This document shows positions 63,535 through 64,000 of a DNA stretch of 64,000 bases, piece by piece. Position numbers and translations under genes: made by a program. The stretch lies in assembly GCF_012271785.1 (NCBI RefSeq), contig NZ_JAAWVT010000005.1:1-64000 (forward strand), in the 5' to 3' direction. Source of the stretch: Paeniglutamicibacter terrestris. Lineage in GTDB: Bacteria > Actinomycetota > Actinomycetes > Actinomycetales > Micrococcaceae. Within the stretch, counting starts at the first letter, position 1, and each line of letters starts with the position of its first letter. A model generated the notes under the pieces. It made no database searches and had not been told where the DNA came from. It saw only the letters and a program-made list of their open reading frames with translations.

Positions 63535-64000
63535 ATGTGGCCGCAGCACAAGGTCGAGGTTTACGAGCAGATGGTAGCGGAGCTCCGCGCCACGCTGGAG
63601 CGTAACGCTCCCACCATTAATCCGCAGCTACGGACTCAGCTGAACGGGATCATTAATCACGCGGTGAACGCCGTCAATAACGGAGCCCCGATTGTGGCGA
63701 TCGGCCTGCCTGAGCTGGAAACCGAAGAACTTGGGCTCTCGGTGCCAGCTGCACCATCCGCGACGAGTGCTATTGACGATGCCGAAACGGTAGAGGTTGC
63801 GGCGAAACCCGCCATCGATCCCTTCCGCCATGGTGCCAAGGCCGAGGCCAACAGGATGCTCAAGGCCAAGGATTTGGCTCGCTGGCTCTGGGACAGGGAC
63901 ATCAGCGGGGAACAGATGATGGCCTTCAGCAATAAGTGGCGCAACAAGATGGCTCGAGCCGCGGGTGTTAATCCGCCCTCAACGCTGGAAACCTGGACGG
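63535..64000 (+). CDS. uncharacterised protein, 3' end beyond the window
   Basis: An open frame from ATG 63535 (AGGAG at 63519-63523) runs to the window edge without a stop, at least 155 residues. The N-terminal ~45 residues are helical (VEVYEQMVAELRATLERN), then come a Val/Ala/Pro-rich middle and a helical part with KAKDLARWLWDRDISGEQMMAF. No family is recognised. Codon use fits a real gene. Confidence 0.6.
   Translation, partial: MWPQHKVEVYEQMVAELRATLERNAPTINPQLRTQLNGIINHAVNAVNNGAPIVAIGLPELETEELGLSVPAAPSATSAIDDAETVEVAAKPAIDPFRHGAKAEANRMLKAKDLARWLWDRDISGEQMMAFSNKWRNKMARAAGVNPPSTLETWT

Overview
The window looks like a chromosomal segment of a high-GC Gram-positive actinobacterium, most likely a Micrococcaceae member (Arthrobacter, Paeniglutamicibacter or Glutamicibacter type). 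This rests on the G+C-rich codon use, the sigK-rskA pair beside a fasciclin lipoprotein, the DUF6350 (PerM-like), purN and purH genes, a monomeric isocitrate dehydrogenase, and a SAM riboswitch in front of metF-metE-metY-metB. No rRNA, tRNA, CRISPR array or intact insertion sequence was seen.

Layout. 1-4460: a SigK/RskA module with a fasciclin lipoprotein and a membrane-anchored molybdopterin oxidoreductase; the last two carry the same ECF-type promoter motif. 4477-15730: mixed small membrane proteins, an FMN reductase, a D-2-hydroxyacid dehydrogenase, a MalY-like PLP enzyme, an orphan hpaH-hpaI pair, a TSUP exporter and DUF6350. 15879-20996: a complete peptide/opine-type ABC importer running almost into purN (21007). 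21640-22430: two decayed genes (an immunity-like protein and a GNAT acetyltransferase).

22539-37662 is the highlight: a self-contained locus that reads as a high-mannose N-glycan utilisation system. It holds a GH92 alpha-mannosidase, a GH38 alpha-mannosidase, a GH5 enzyme resembling the GH5_18 beta-mannosidases, a LacI regulator, a CUT1-type sugar ABC importer without its ATPase, a secreted GH18 endo-beta-N-acetylglucosaminidase-like enzyme and a BadF-type GlcNAc kinase-like protein. The inferred route is cleavage outside the cell by GH18, import of Man(n)GlcNAc, trimming inside by GH92/GH38, splitting of Man-beta-1,4-GlcNAc by GH5, and phosphorylation of GlcNAc. A shared operator-like 18-mer centred on CG lies upstream of GH92, of GH5-GH38 and of the ABC operon. 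A decayed DNA methylase gene lies inside the locus.

37753-46145: an MFS carrier, a DUF4303-like acidic protein, a second ECF sigma/anti-sigma pair divergent from a lipoprotein (with mirrored identical promoters), purH, and a DHA2 efflux pump with a divergent TetR regulator and its operator. 46366-53149: icd, dgt, ilvD and an XRE/MmyB-type regulator. 53541-59793: SAM-I riboswitch plus the methionine operon. 59935-64000: a BASS-family transporter, an uncharacterised protein, a Gfo/Idh/MocA oxidoreductase, a gamma-carbonic-anhydrase-like protein and the start of an uncharacterised gene cut by the window edge.
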